Positions 21,674 to 27,308 of a DNA stretch of 27,308 nucleotides are shown piece by piece. The notes beneath the pieces are model-generated. The model searched no databases. It was given only the letters and a program-made list of their open reading frames with translations, and had not been told where the DNA came from. Positions within the stretch are counted from its first letter, which is position 1. Every line of letters begins with the position of its first letter. The stretch is from Candidatus Nitrosopumilus sp. (GTDB lineage Archaea; Thermoproteota; Nitrososphaeria; Nitrososphaerales; Nitrosopumilaceae): assembly GCA_011055585.1 (NCBI GenBank), contig DRGT01000095.1:1-27308 (forward strand), read 5' to 3'. The position numbers were made by a program, and so were the translations under genes.

Positions 21674-22107
21674 TGTCACAGGGACGAAGTAGGGGAAAAG
21701 CAAAGGGCGTAGAAGAATTTAGACCATATATTACAAGAGCATTGCCAGTTGGTGCGCAAATTAATTGTGCAGATAACACTGGTGCAAAAATTTTAGAAAT
21801 CATAATGGTTCAAAAAATAAAAACCAGAGTTTCAAGATTGCCAGCAGCTGCTGTTGGAGATTATGTTAACGTTGTAGTAAAGAAAGGACCTGCTGAATTA
21901 AGAAAGCAAATTCATGGTGCAGTAATTATTCGTCAAAAATATGCTATCCGAAGACTAAATGGAGTTAGAGTTGCCTTTGAAGATAATGCTGCAGTTCTTG
22001 CAACACCAGAAGGAGAGATTAAAGGAACTGACATTAAAGGACCAGTTGCTGCAGAGGCTTCAGAAAAATGGCCAAGATTAGCAAACTTGGCATCAATGGT
22101 GGTATAA
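21673..22107 (+). CDS. rpl14: 50S ribosomal protein uL14
   Basis: 144-aa archaeal uL14 at the subunit interface, in the region where initiation factor aIF6 docks. [28 protein letters not shown], then [84 protein letters not shown], match along the whole length. Confidence 0.97.
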   Translation: MSQGRSRGKAKGVEEFRPYITRALPVGAQINCADNTGAKILEIIMVQKIKTRVSRLPAAAVGDYVNVVVKKGPAELRKQIHGAVIIRQKYAIRRLNGVRVAFEDNAAVLATPEGEIKGTDIKGPVAAEASEKWPRLANLASMVV

Positions 22108-22108
22108 A

Positions 22109-22672
22109 ATGAAACCAACTAAAGTTAGAAATTATCAGATTTATCGTGCAACATACACTACAAGAAGTAAACAGCTTGGCGGTCATTTATCAAAAGATCT
22201 TCAGAAAAAATATGGAAAAAGATCAATTAGAATTACTTTAGGAGATACAGTCAAAGTTATACGTGGTGAATATCGTGGTGTTGATGGTAAAGTTTCAAAA
22301 ATTGAAATGACAAGAAGCAGTATTGGAATTGAAGGAATTAAAAAAGAAAAATCACGAGGCGAGAAATTTGATATTTTAATTCCAGCCTCTAATGTTGTTG
22401 TAACTGGTCTGAACCTGGATGATCATTGGAGAAAAACAAAACTTCAAGGAAAGAAACCAAAGACCACTCCAAAGGAAGTAAAACCAGAAGAACCAAAAAA
22501 AGAAAAACCAGAAGAACCAAAAGAAGAAAAATCAAAACAGGTACCAGCTAAAGATGAAAAGGTCAAGAAAGAGACTAAATCAGCTAAAAAATCTGAAAAA
22601 CCAAAGGAATCCAAGCCTGAAAAAAAGGCCAAAACAAAGCCTAGAAAAAAGGTAAAGGAGGCTAAAGAGTAA
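22109..22672 (+). CDS. rpl24: 50S ribosomal protein uL24 with long Lys/Pro/Glu tail
   Basis: 187-aa uL24. The ~115-residue core is typical: [65 protein letters not shown] holds the KOW motif, and [18 protein letters not shown] follows. The last ~70 residues are low-complexity Lys, Glu and Pro ([18 protein letters not shown] and similar), highly charged and probably disordered. Usual archaeal uL24 is about 120 aa, so the tail is an extension. It sits one base after the uL14 stop. Confidence 0.96.
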   Translation: MKPTKVRNYQIYRATYTTRSKQLGGHLSKDLQKKYGKRSIRITLGDTVKVIRGEYRGVDGKVSKIEMTRSSIGIEGIKKEKSRGEKFDILIPASNVVVTGLNLDDHWRKTKLQGKKPKTTPKEVKPEEPKKEKPEEPKEEKSKQVPAKDEKVKKETKSAKKSEKPKESKPEKKAKTKPRKKVKEAKE

Positions 22673-22674
22673 AA

Positions 22675-23391
22675 TTGGTAAGCATAGCAGGAAGCAAAAA
22701 ACTGAAGAGACAGATGGCGCCCTTGTTCTGGGGAATTACTAGAAAGAGCAAAAGGTTTGTCATAACTGTAAGACCTGGCTCTCATCCAAAGAACAATTCC
22801 ATTCCAACTGCGGTTTTTTTACGTGATACACTAAAAATTGTATCTACCCTTAGAGAAGCAAAATCTGCAATTTATGGAGGAAAAGTTTCTGTTGATGGGG
22901 TTAAACGAAAATCATTACACCATTCTATTGGTTTGATGGATGTTGTAGAACTTGAAAATATTCCAGATGTTTATCGGCTTGTTCCACAAGATGGCAAGGT
23001 TTTAAAACCATTAAAAATTGATCAATCAGAAAAGACAAAAAAACTATCCAAAGTAACTAGTAAGACTTCGATTAAAGATGGAAAAACACAACTTGGTTTT
23101 CATGATGGACGTTCTATGATCTCAGATACAGCTGTAAATGTTGGAGATTCTTGTTTGATAGAAATTCCAAAACAGAAAATTCTTAATGTTGTAAAATTAG
23201 AACAAGGATGTCAAGCAATTATAATTCGTGGAGTAAACGCAGGTCAAGTTGGTACTGTAGATAAAATTGAGGAAGGAACATTTAGTCTTCCTCGACGGGT
23301 ATTACTTGCACTTGGTGAAAGAAAGATTGAGATTCCAACAGACATGGTAATGGTAGTGGGAAAAGACAAACCCGTAATTCAAGTAAGGTGA
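22675..23391 (+). CDS. rps4e: 30S ribosomal protein eS4
   Basis: 238-aa archaeal/eukaryotic eS4. GSKKLKRQMAPLFWGITRKSKRFVITVRPGSHPKNNSIPTAVFLRDTLKIVSTLREAKSAIYGGKVSVDGVKRKSLHHSIGLMDVVEL covers the N-terminal and S4-like RNA-binding parts. A KOW-type segment (CQAIIIRGVNAGQVGTVDKIEEG) follows near the C-terminus. The start is TTG, 2 nt after the uL24 stop, with AAAGGAGG about 14 nt upstream inside uL24. Confidence 0.96.
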   Translation: MVSIAGSKKLKRQMAPLFWGITRKSKRFVITVRPGSHPKNNSIPTAVFLRDTLKIVSTLREAKSAIYGGKVSVDGVKRKSLHHSIGLMDVVELENIPDVYRLVPQDGKVLKPLKIDQSEKTKKLSKVTSKTSIKDGKTQLGFHDGRSMISDTAVNVGDSCLIEIPKQKILNVVKLEQGCQAIIIRGVNAGQVGTVDKIEEGTFSLPRRVLLALGERKIEIPTDMVMVVGKDKPVIQVR

Positions 23392-23395
23392 TTTA

Positions 23396-23920
23396 ATGGC
23401 GCAAGAAGTACAGTCTGTTATGAAAAAAATTTCTCTTAATAAAATTGTACTAAACATGGGAGTTGGAAAATCCGGTGAAGCAATTGAAGTTGCAAAAAAA
23501 GCACTAAAACAAATTTCTGGAAAGAAATCTTGTCCCCGTGATGCAAAAGCAACGCAAAGAGATTGGGGAGTTAGAAAAGGTGAACCAATAGGTGTGGCCG
23601 TGACAGTTAGAGGAAACGATGCAAAAGAACTTCTAAAGCGACTTTTGGAAGCTAAAGGAAATGAAGTTAATGGAAGCTCTTTTGATGATTTTGGAAACTA
23701 TTCGTTTGGAATAAAGGAGCATATCGATGTTCCTGGAGTGAAATATGACCCAAAAATTGGCATTTTAGGACTAGGAGCTTCTGTAGTATTAACAAGGCCA
23801 GGTTACAACATTAGATTTAGAAGCAAACATAAAGCAAGTGTTGGAAAATCACATACAATTTCAAAAAAGCAAGCACAAGATTTTCTGGTGAAAGAATTTG
23901 GTGTCGAAGTGGTAAATTGA
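23396..23920 (+). CDS. rpl5: 50S ribosomal protein uL5
   Basis: 174-aa uL5, a 5S rRNA-binding protein of the central protuberance. SLNKIVLNMGVGKSGEAIEVAKKALKQISGKKSCPRDAKATQRDWGVRKGEPIGVAVTVRG is the archaeal form. FDDFGNYSFGIKEHIDVPGVKYDPKIGILGLGASVVLTRPGYNIRFRSKHKASVG is also diagnostic. The TGA stop overlaps the TTG start of uS14. Confidence 0.96.
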   Translation: MAQEVQSVMKKISLNKIVLNMGVGKSGEAIEVAKKALKQISGKKSCPRDAKATQRDWGVRKGEPIGVAVTVRGNDAKELLKRLLEAKGNEVNGSSFDDFGNYSFGIKEHIDVPGVKYDPKIGILGLGASVVLTRPGYNIRFRSKHKASVGKSHTISKKQAQDFLVKEFGVEVVN

Positions 23921-24093
23921 AAGACAGATCATATGAATTTACAGGACGAAAAAAACACGATTTTGGACGTGGTTCAAGATGGTGCAAACGATGTGGAGAT
24001 TATACAGCTGTAATTCAAAAATACAATTTAATGATATGTCGAAGATGTTTCAGAGAAGTAGCAGAATCATTGGGGTTCAAAAAATTTATGTGA
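23917..24093 (+). CDS. rps14: 30S ribosomal protein uS14 (zinc form)
   Basis: 58-aa uS14, short enough to be missed by length cut-offs. It starts at a TTG that overlaps the uL5 stop and reads MKDRSYEFTGRKKHDFGRGS, then RWCKRCGDYTAVIQKYNLMI and CRRCFREVAESLGFKKFM. Two C-x2-C pairs (CKRC and CRRC) bind zinc, and the RxCFRExAxxLGFKKF ending is universal for the archaeal protein. It lies in the expected place between uL5 and uS8. No ATG start is available at this position, so the TTG is well supported. Confidence 0.95.
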   Translation: MKDRSYEFTGRKKHDFGRGSRWCKRCGDYTAVIQKYNLMICRRCFREVAESLGFKKFM

Positions 24094-24096
24094 TAA

Positions 24097-24492
24097 ATGA
24101 TGCCAGCAACTAATGTTTTAGCAAATTTGTTTGTAACACTATACAACAATGAAGCAAGAAGAAAAAACGAATGCATAGTTTTACCTACATCAAAACTTGG
24201 AGTTGAAGTTCTAAAAACACTTCAAAAAGTTGGGTACATTGGTGAATTTGAACGAATTGAGGATAAAAGAGGCGGAAAATTCAAAATAAAACTATTAGCA
24301 AAGATTACAAAATGTGGTGCAATTTCACCAAGATTCAAAGTAAAGAAAACAGAATATCAGAATTGGGAACAGCAATACTTGCCATCATATATGAGAGGAA
24401 TGTTGCTTGTTACTACAAATCAAGGAGTGATGTCGCATCATGATGCAGCAAATAAAGGAATTGGAGGATTGTTGATAGGATATGTCTACTAA
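24097..24492 (+). CDS. rps8: 30S ribosomal protein uS8
   Basis: 131-aa archaeal uS8, which binds 16S rRNA helix 21. NVLANLFVTLYNNEARRKNECIVLPTSKLGVEVLKTLQKVGYIGEFERIEDKRGGKFKIKLLAKITKCGAISPRF and GMLLVTTNQGVMSHHDAANKGIGGLLIGYVY match the whole family. Tandem ATGs at 24097 and 24100 leave one residue uncertain. It overlaps uL6 by 11 nt. Confidence 0.96.
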   Translation: MMPATNVLANLFVTLYNNEARRKNECIVLPTSKLGVEVLKTLQKVGYIGEFERIEDKRGGKFKIKLLAKITKCGAISPRFKVKKTEYQNWEQQYLPSYMRGMLLVTTNQGVMSHHDAANKGIGGLLIGYVY

Positions 24493-25057
24493 GCAACTTG
24501 AAAAATTTGAAACAACAGTAGATGTTCCAGAAGATGTTACAGTTACTTTAAACAAACACATGTTAAAAGTACAAGGTCCACTTGGTAAAACATACAAAAG
24601 TTTCAGAAAAATTCCAGTAGTAATACAAGTTAACGATAAAAAAGTTTCTCTTAAAGCAACTGGAACGCGAAAAAGAGATTATGCAATAATGAATACTGCA
24701 AGAAAAATTGTTAAAAATCTTTGTGAAGGCGTAAAAGATGGCTACACTGTAAAAATGAAAATAGTATATGCTCACTTTCCAGTTACAGTAAAAATAAAAG
24801 ATGATCTTGTGTTAATTGAGAATTTCCAAGGAGAAAGAGCACCTCGTACTGCTAAAATTGTTGGAAAAACAAAAGTAAATCCAAAAGGAGAAGATGTCAT
24901 CATTACAGGTCATGTTTTAACTGAGGTCACACAAACTGCAGCAAACATTGAAACAAAAACTAAAATCAAAAATAAGGATCACAGAGTTTTTCTTGATGGA
25001 ATCTATGTTTTTGAAAAAAATAAAGGTATTGAATCAGGAAAACCAGATAAAAAATAA
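24482..25057 (+). CDS. rpl6: 50S ribosomal protein uL6
   Basis: 191-aa uL6 near the factor-binding stalk base. The two-fold duplicated fold is visible: VPEDVTVTLNKHMLKVQGPLGKTYKSF in the first half, and FPVTVKIKDDLVLIENFQGERAPRTAKIVGKTKVNPKGEDVIITGHVLTEVTQTAANIETKTKIKNKDHRVFLDGIYVFEK in the second. It is the last ribosomal gene here; the usual eL32-eL19-uL18-uS5-uL30-uL15 run does not follow. Confidence 0.96.
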   Translation: MSTKQLEKFETTVDVPEDVTVTLNKHMLKVQGPLGKTYKSFRKIPVVIQVNDKKVSLKATGTRKRDYAIMNTARKIVKNLCEGVKDGYTVKMKIVYAHFPVTVKIKDDLVLIENFQGERAPRTAKIVGKTKVNPKGEDVIITGHVLTEVTQTAANIETKTKIKNKDHRVFLDGIYVFEKNKGIESGKPDKK

Positions 25058-25066
25058 ATTCTAAAA

Positions 25067-25354
25067 TTGACATTAGATGAAGAATTCAAAAAACAAACTG
25101 TTCAATTAATTGAGCAAACTTTAGAGCTTTACAAATCAGCTGGTGTATCACCAAGAATTGGAGAAGTTTGGGATGTCAAAAACATTGGAGACTTTCTTTG
25201 TGGTTTTTTTGTTGGAGAAATGGTTGGTTCTGCACTAAGTGCATTTCAAGTATATCATCATAGAGAACCAACAGCTGATGAACACATGGAAATTGTTAAT
25301 TTGGTTGAAAACTATTCAAAATTAATTCAAGAGTTTTTTGCAAAATTCAATTAA
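25067..25354 (+). CDS. hypothetical protein after rpl6
   Basis: 95-aa mostly helical, acidic protein with a TTG start 9 nt after rpl6: FKKQTVQLIEQTLELYKSAGVSPRIGEVWDVKNIGDFLCGFFVGEMVGSALSAFQVYHHREPTADEHMEIVNLVENYSKLIQEFFAKF. The centre (IGDFLCGFFVGEMVGSALSAF) is hydrophobic enough for a buried or membrane-contacting helix but is interrupted by Asp and Glu. No family recognised. Spacing and strand suggest read-through from the ribosomal operon. Confidence 0.75.
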   Translation: MTLDEEFKKQTVQLIEQTLELYKSAGVSPRIGEVWDVKNIGDFLCGFFVGEMVGSALSAFQVYHHREPTADEHMEIVNLVENYSKLIQEFFAKFN

Positions 25355-25414
25355 TCATTCCAAAAAACAAACTTCGGAAAGATTAAATCGCATTTATCAA
25401 GGTACAGATCTGGA

Positions 25415-25488
25415 GCCGCCCTAGCTCAGCGTGGTAGAGCGTCGGACTGTTAATCCGTTGGTCGCCAGTCCAAGTCTGGCGGGCGGCG
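25415..25488 (+). tRNA. tRNA-Asn (anticodon GTT)
   Basis: 74-nt cloverleaf without intron. The acceptor stem GCCGCCC/GGGCGGC is perfect. D-arm GCTC/GAGC; anticodon loop CTGTTAA with GTT, on a stem with a T-T mismatch at 27-43; T-stem GCCAG/CTGGC with loop TCCAAGT; discriminator G. The genome encodes CC but not the A of CCA after it. The T-loop has C at position 55 where T is usual. Confidence 0.95.
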
Positions 25489-25496
25489 CCTTTATG

Positions 25497-25518
25497 TTTC
25501 TAAACTCGAGTTTTGAAA
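25497..25518. repeat. 22-bp palindrome, copy A
   Basis: Half-site TTTCTAAACTC with the second half GAGTTTTGAAA; one mismatch pair breaks the symmetry. It lies 8 nt after tRNA-Asn. It shares the flanks ATG (left) and TATT (right) with copy B. Confidence 0.7.
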
Positions 25519-25567
25519 TATTATTATTCTAAGATAGTAATTTATGTTAGTGGTTATGAAAAATATG

Positions 25568-25589
25568 TTTCTAAATTCGAATTTAGAAA
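25568..25589. repeat. 22-bp palindrome, copy B
   Basis: Perfect palindrome with half-site TTTCTAAATTC, starting 71 nt after the start of copy A. The pair lies in the ~190-nt gap between tRNA-Asn and the zinc-ribbon gene. There is no T-tract after it, so an operator is more likely than a terminator. Confidence 0.75.
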
Positions 25590-25668
25590 TATTGATTGTT
25601 TGATACCTGTTAGTATATTGTGTTAGACTGGAACGATCTAATATCTGATCGCATATCAGTAAGAATGC

Positions 25669-25674
25669 AGGAGG
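25669..25674 (+). promoter_or_regulatory. strong Shine-Dalgarno before the TTG at 25681
   Basis: AGGAGGTTT ends about 6 nt before TTG. Few genes in this window have so clear a site, and it fixes the TTG start of the 81-aa gene. It also implies a leadered mRNA, so the palindromes upstream could be in its promoter or leader. Confidence 0.6.
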
Positions 25675-25680
25675 TTTACT

Positions 25681-25926
25681 TTGGCCAGAATTAGAAGGGC
25701 CAATAGATATTGTGTTGATTGTGGTGCAAGACTGGTGTATTATCCTAGATTATCAAACCCAAAGGCGCCAAATGAGCACCGCATACTTGTTTATGCGTGT
25801 CCAGATTGTACAGATGACTTTGATAGACCTAAAATGTTCTCAATAAAGCGAAACCAGGTAGAAGATCCTTTAGAAACTGTAGAGATCGAGATTACACAGA
25901 CTAGGAAAAAGCTAGATTCTAAATAA
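25681..25926 (+). CDS. zinc-ribbon protein, 81 aa
   Basis: MARIRRANRYCVDCGARLVYYPRLSNPKAPNEHRILVYACPDCTDDFDRPKMFSIKRNQ followed by an acidic end. CVDC (11-14) and CPDC (40-43) form a classical C-x2-C...C-x2-C ribbon with a basic N-terminus (RIRRANR), suggesting RNA or DNA contact. Start TTG is supported by a strong ribosome-binding site. No specific family recognised. It is alone, downstream of two palindromes and the tRNA gene. Confidence 0.8.
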   Translation: MARIRRANRYCVDCGARLVYYPRLSNPKAPNEHRILVYACPDCTDDFDRPKMFSIKRNQVEDPLETVEIEITQTRKKLDSK

Positions 25927-25948
25927 TACTGGAATAAGCCTGATTATC

Positions 25949-26269
25949 ATGTATCCTGAACGTCCAAGAAGCAATTGGTGGTATCTATTACCAATTTTGT
26001 TTTCAATAATTGGGGGCGTAATCTCGTATTTTGTAATAAAAAATGATGACCGAAAAAAGGCAAAAAACTGCTTATGTGTTGGATTGGTATTATCTTTCGG
26101 ATTGATTGGGGGAATAATTTCATATTTTGTTTTAAGAAAGGATGATCCTAAAAAAGCTAAAATTTTCCTATATGTGGGAATTGTTTTAACAGCAATTGGA
26201 ATTGCGGCAGACATGATTTTTGGTCCTCAATTAATGGAATTAGACCAGCGATTTGGCGTCAATATTTAA
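25949..26269 (+). CDS. small membrane protein with internal duplication
   Basis: 106-aa protein with three hydrophobic segments. The unit GGVISYFVIKNDDRKKAKN (about 22-40) recurs as GGIISYFVLRKDDPKKAKI (about 54-72), each a helix end followed by a charged loop. A last segment is FLYVGIVLTAIGIAADMIF. The N-terminus MYPERPRSNWWYLLP has paired Trp at the membrane edge. No known family is named; small membrane proteins with this charged-loop pattern appear to be common in thaumarchaea (recollection, not checked). The palindrome AACAATTGTT at its stop may assist termination. Confidence 0.75.
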   Translation: MYPERPRSNWWYLLPILFSIIGGVISYFVIKNDDRKKAKNCLCVGLVLSFGLIGGIISYFVLRKDDPKKAKIFLYVGIVLTAIGIAADMIFGPQLMELDQRFGVNI

Positions 26270-26341
26270 CAATTGTTATGAACATAATCTTTGATGAAGG
26301 TTCCAATTGTTTTTTATAGATCACATTCTACTGTTATATCA

Positions 26342-26848
26342 ATGAATTCAAGGGCAATATGGGGCATATCTATTGCTGCAATATTTGCAGTATCAATGAT
26401 TTCTGCTGCTTATGCAGGAGGACATTTACTCATTGATGACATAACAGTAGAAAAACCCGGAAGAAATGGAGTCGCTCAATCAGTTCACATCGAGGTTAGT
26501 GTAGTCGTTCCAGATCCAACTGGAGCTGATTATGGATGGGCGGTTGGAACTTCAAAAGGATTTCTTGTTATTACAAGTCATCCAAACATTGGTGATGACA
26601 GTACTGGACAACCACCATTAAATGCATACCATACTCACTTCTTGACAGCTGACAGCGGAGGACCTTGTGATCCTTTACCACACGCAACATTTGCAACTAA
26701 AAATGAAGTTGGCAAACTATCAATAATGGGCGATATGATTTGGGTTAAAAATGTACCACGCGGACTAGCAGGTGATCTTACTGAATCTGGGTTCGGATTC
26801 ACTTTATTCACATCCGGTGGCGACTTGTGTATTAATCCAGTTCCTTAA
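26342..26848 (+). CDS. secreted hypothetical protein with signal peptide
   Basis: 168 aa from the ATG at 26342; the frame is open from 26291, but the downstream ATG gives a clean signal peptide, MNSRAIWGISIAAIFAVSMISAAYA, with cleavage after AYA (residue 25). The mature part is beta-rich: GHLLIDDITVEKPG, VHIEVSVVVPDPTGADYGWAVGTSKGFLVITSH, then AYHTHFLTADSGGPCDPLPHATF and GFTLFTSGGDLCINPVP. Two Cys (109 and 163) probably form a disulfide, relevant to the DsbA/CcdA genes in this window. His97, His99 and His114 might bind metal. Function unknown. An 8-T run follows the stop. Confidence 0.75.
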   Translation: MNSRAIWGISIAAIFAVSMISAAYAGGHLLIDDITVEKPGRNGVAQSVHIEVSVVVPDPTGADYGWAVGTSKGFLVITSHPNIGDDSTGQPPLNAYHTHFLTADSGGPCDPLPHATFATKNEVGKLSIMGDMIWVKNVPRGLAGDLTESGFGFTLFTSGGDLCINPVP

Positions 26849-26859
26849 TACACACATTA

Positions 26860-26867
26860 TTTTTTTT
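26860..26867 (+). terminator. oligo-T tract after the secreted-protein gene
   Basis: Eight T, 11 nt after the TAA stop, fits the U-rich terminators used by archaeal RNA polymerase. Two further T6 runs follow at 26921-26926 and 26939-26944. Confidence 0.55.
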
Positions 26868-26873
26868 ATTCCT

Positions 26874-26888
26874 AAAAGCTAAACCCCT
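26874..26888. repeat. AAAAGCTAAACCCCT direct repeat, copy 1
   Basis: Exact 15-bp match to 27040-27054. On the minus strand it reads AGGGGTTTAGCTTTT, with a T-rich end. Confidence 0.6.
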
Positions 26889-26915
26889 ACCATATGATCA
26901 ACGGTTTAGTCATAA

Positions 26916-26951
26916 CGTGATTTTTTCAAAAACCGTGATTTTTTGGGGGGG
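26916..26951 (+). repeat. tandem CGTGATTTTTT plus G7 tract
   Basis: CGTGATTTTTT occurs at 26916-26926 and again at 26934-26944, an 18-nt period, and the second is followed directly by seven G (26945-26951). A G7 run is striking in DNA this A/T-rich. The gap 26849-27044 has no ORF I would support. Confidence 0.5.
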
Positions 26952-27039
26952 TTTAACACTTGTTCGTACATATGAAAGACAACCATAAAACCACCTAGCT
27001 AGCTCAGCTAAACATGTATGATCTTTTTTTGTTACGAAG

Positions 27040-27054
27040 AAAAGCTAAACCCCT
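27040..27054. repeat. AAAAGCTAAACCCCT direct repeat, copy 2
   Basis: Overlaps the stop codon of the minus-strand Cys-rich gene. Just inside the gene, CCTGA-TTTTTCA-TCAGG (to about 27069) forms a hairpin, so on the minus strand a stem is followed by GGGGTTTAGCTTTT, resembling a terminator. Confidence 0.55.
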
Positions 27055-27290
27055 GATTTTTCATCAGGAACAACAGAATTTGACCAAAATTCAAAATGTA
27101 TTTCAACCCATTCTTTTTCAGATAATACTCCTCCATCACAATCTGCACACATAATACTACAGTATTTTCCCCCAATTGTGATGTTTCTAACACCACAAAG
27201 CTTGTTTTGACAGCGAACATATCGCCTAGTTGGAATATCCTCTCCGGTAATTTCATCAATGCCTATCTTTGGAGTCTGCCTAGAATCCAT
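27045..27290 (-). CDS. Cys-rich putative zinc-binding protein, possibly 5'-incomplete
   Basis: 81 aa from the ATG at 27290: MDSRQTPKIGIDEITGEDIP, then RRYVRCQNKLCGVRNITIGGKYCSIMCADCDGGVLSEKEWVEIHFEFW. Cys pairs in CQNKLC and CSIMCADC make a likely zinc-binding knuckle. The frame has no stop between 27290 and the window edge and a TTG lies at 27305, so the gene could extend further. No family recognised; it looks like a small regulatory or RNA-related protein. Confidence 0.7.
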   Translation of the reverse strand: MDSRQTPKIGIDEITGEDIPTRRYVRCQNKLCGVRNITIGGKYCSIMCADCDGGVLSEKEWVEIHFEFWSNSVVPDEKSGV

Positions 27291-27308
27291 ATTCCCAATG
27301 CCCAAATT

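Noticed and set aside
22444..22785. Minus-strand frame opposite the rpl24 tail
   Set aside because: Phe/Ser-rich shadow of the Lys/Glu/Pro tail; it overlaps two certain genes.
25912..26214. Minus-strand 100-codon frame
   Set aside because: Antisense to the 106-aa membrane protein, which has a normal N-terminus and hydrophobic pattern; the antisense frame shows no domain.

Overview
The window is AT-rich and archaeal, and looks like an ammonia-oxidising thaumarchaeon of the Nitrosopumilus type (class Nitrososphaeria). The signs are an archaeal S10/spc ribosomal-protein cluster with eS4 and the Rpp29-type RNase P protein inside it, a 20S proteasome alpha subunit, a type II archaeal GAPDH, an HMG-CoA synthase for isoprenoid lipids, an ESCRT-III/CdvB-like protein, many TTG starts, TATA boxes about 26 nt before start codons (leaderless mRNAs) and very short intergenic gaps. 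The genus is inference.

Layout. 1-2103: 3' part of a CNNM/CorC-type membrane protein, convergent with and overlapping a type II GAPDH. 2104-4674: a non-coding stretch with one possible 46-aa ORF, a membrane-anchored DsbA-like protein and HMG-CoA synthase. 4677-8915: biotin cluster, bioD divergent from bioA-bioB-bioF, with a palindrome over the likely bioB TATA box. 8916-10974: a 36-aa membrane microprotein, then CcdA plus a membrane-anchored TlpA-like thioredoxin, which resemble the two halves of bacterial DipZ. 11074-13402: CdvB paralog, three conserved-looking unknowns (one DUF371-like) and a 40-aa membrane microprotein. 13444-15051: proteasome alpha and a SPOUT RNA methyltransferase.

15070-17070 lies between the SPOUT gene and rpl3. 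It holds mostly very small genes: a 36-aa membrane protein, a 63-aa extremely Arg/Lys-rich protein, a 170-aa unknown, a 28-aa membrane protein, a 47-aa protein, a 42-aa zinc-ribbon protein and a 45-aa protein. Five copies of an AAGAATTAAGAATT-type motif are scattered between them. This is the least explained part of the window.

17127-25057 is one tightly overlapping operon: uL3-uL4-uL23-uS19-uL22-uS3-uL29-Rpp29-uS17-uL14-uL24-eS4-uL5-uS14-uS8-uL6. uL2 is missing from its usual place between uL23 and uS19, and the cluster stops after uL6. uS3 and uL24 carry long charged tails, and the uS3 tail is built from a 24-bp tandem repeat. After a 95-aa unknown comes tRNA-Asn(GTT), two near-identical 22-bp palindromes, a zinc-ribbon protein, a small membrane protein with an internal duplication, a secreted protein, a repeat-rich intergenic stretch and a Cys-rich protein at the right edge.

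How the genes fit together: biotin supplies the biotin-dependent acetyl-/propionyl-CoA carboxylase expected in this group. HMG-CoA synthase feeds mevalonate and archaeal lipid synthesis. The CcdA/TlpA-like pair and the DsbA-like protein point to disulfide or thiol chemistry outside the membrane. The large operon builds the ribosome. No CRISPR array, insertion sequence or rRNA was seen.
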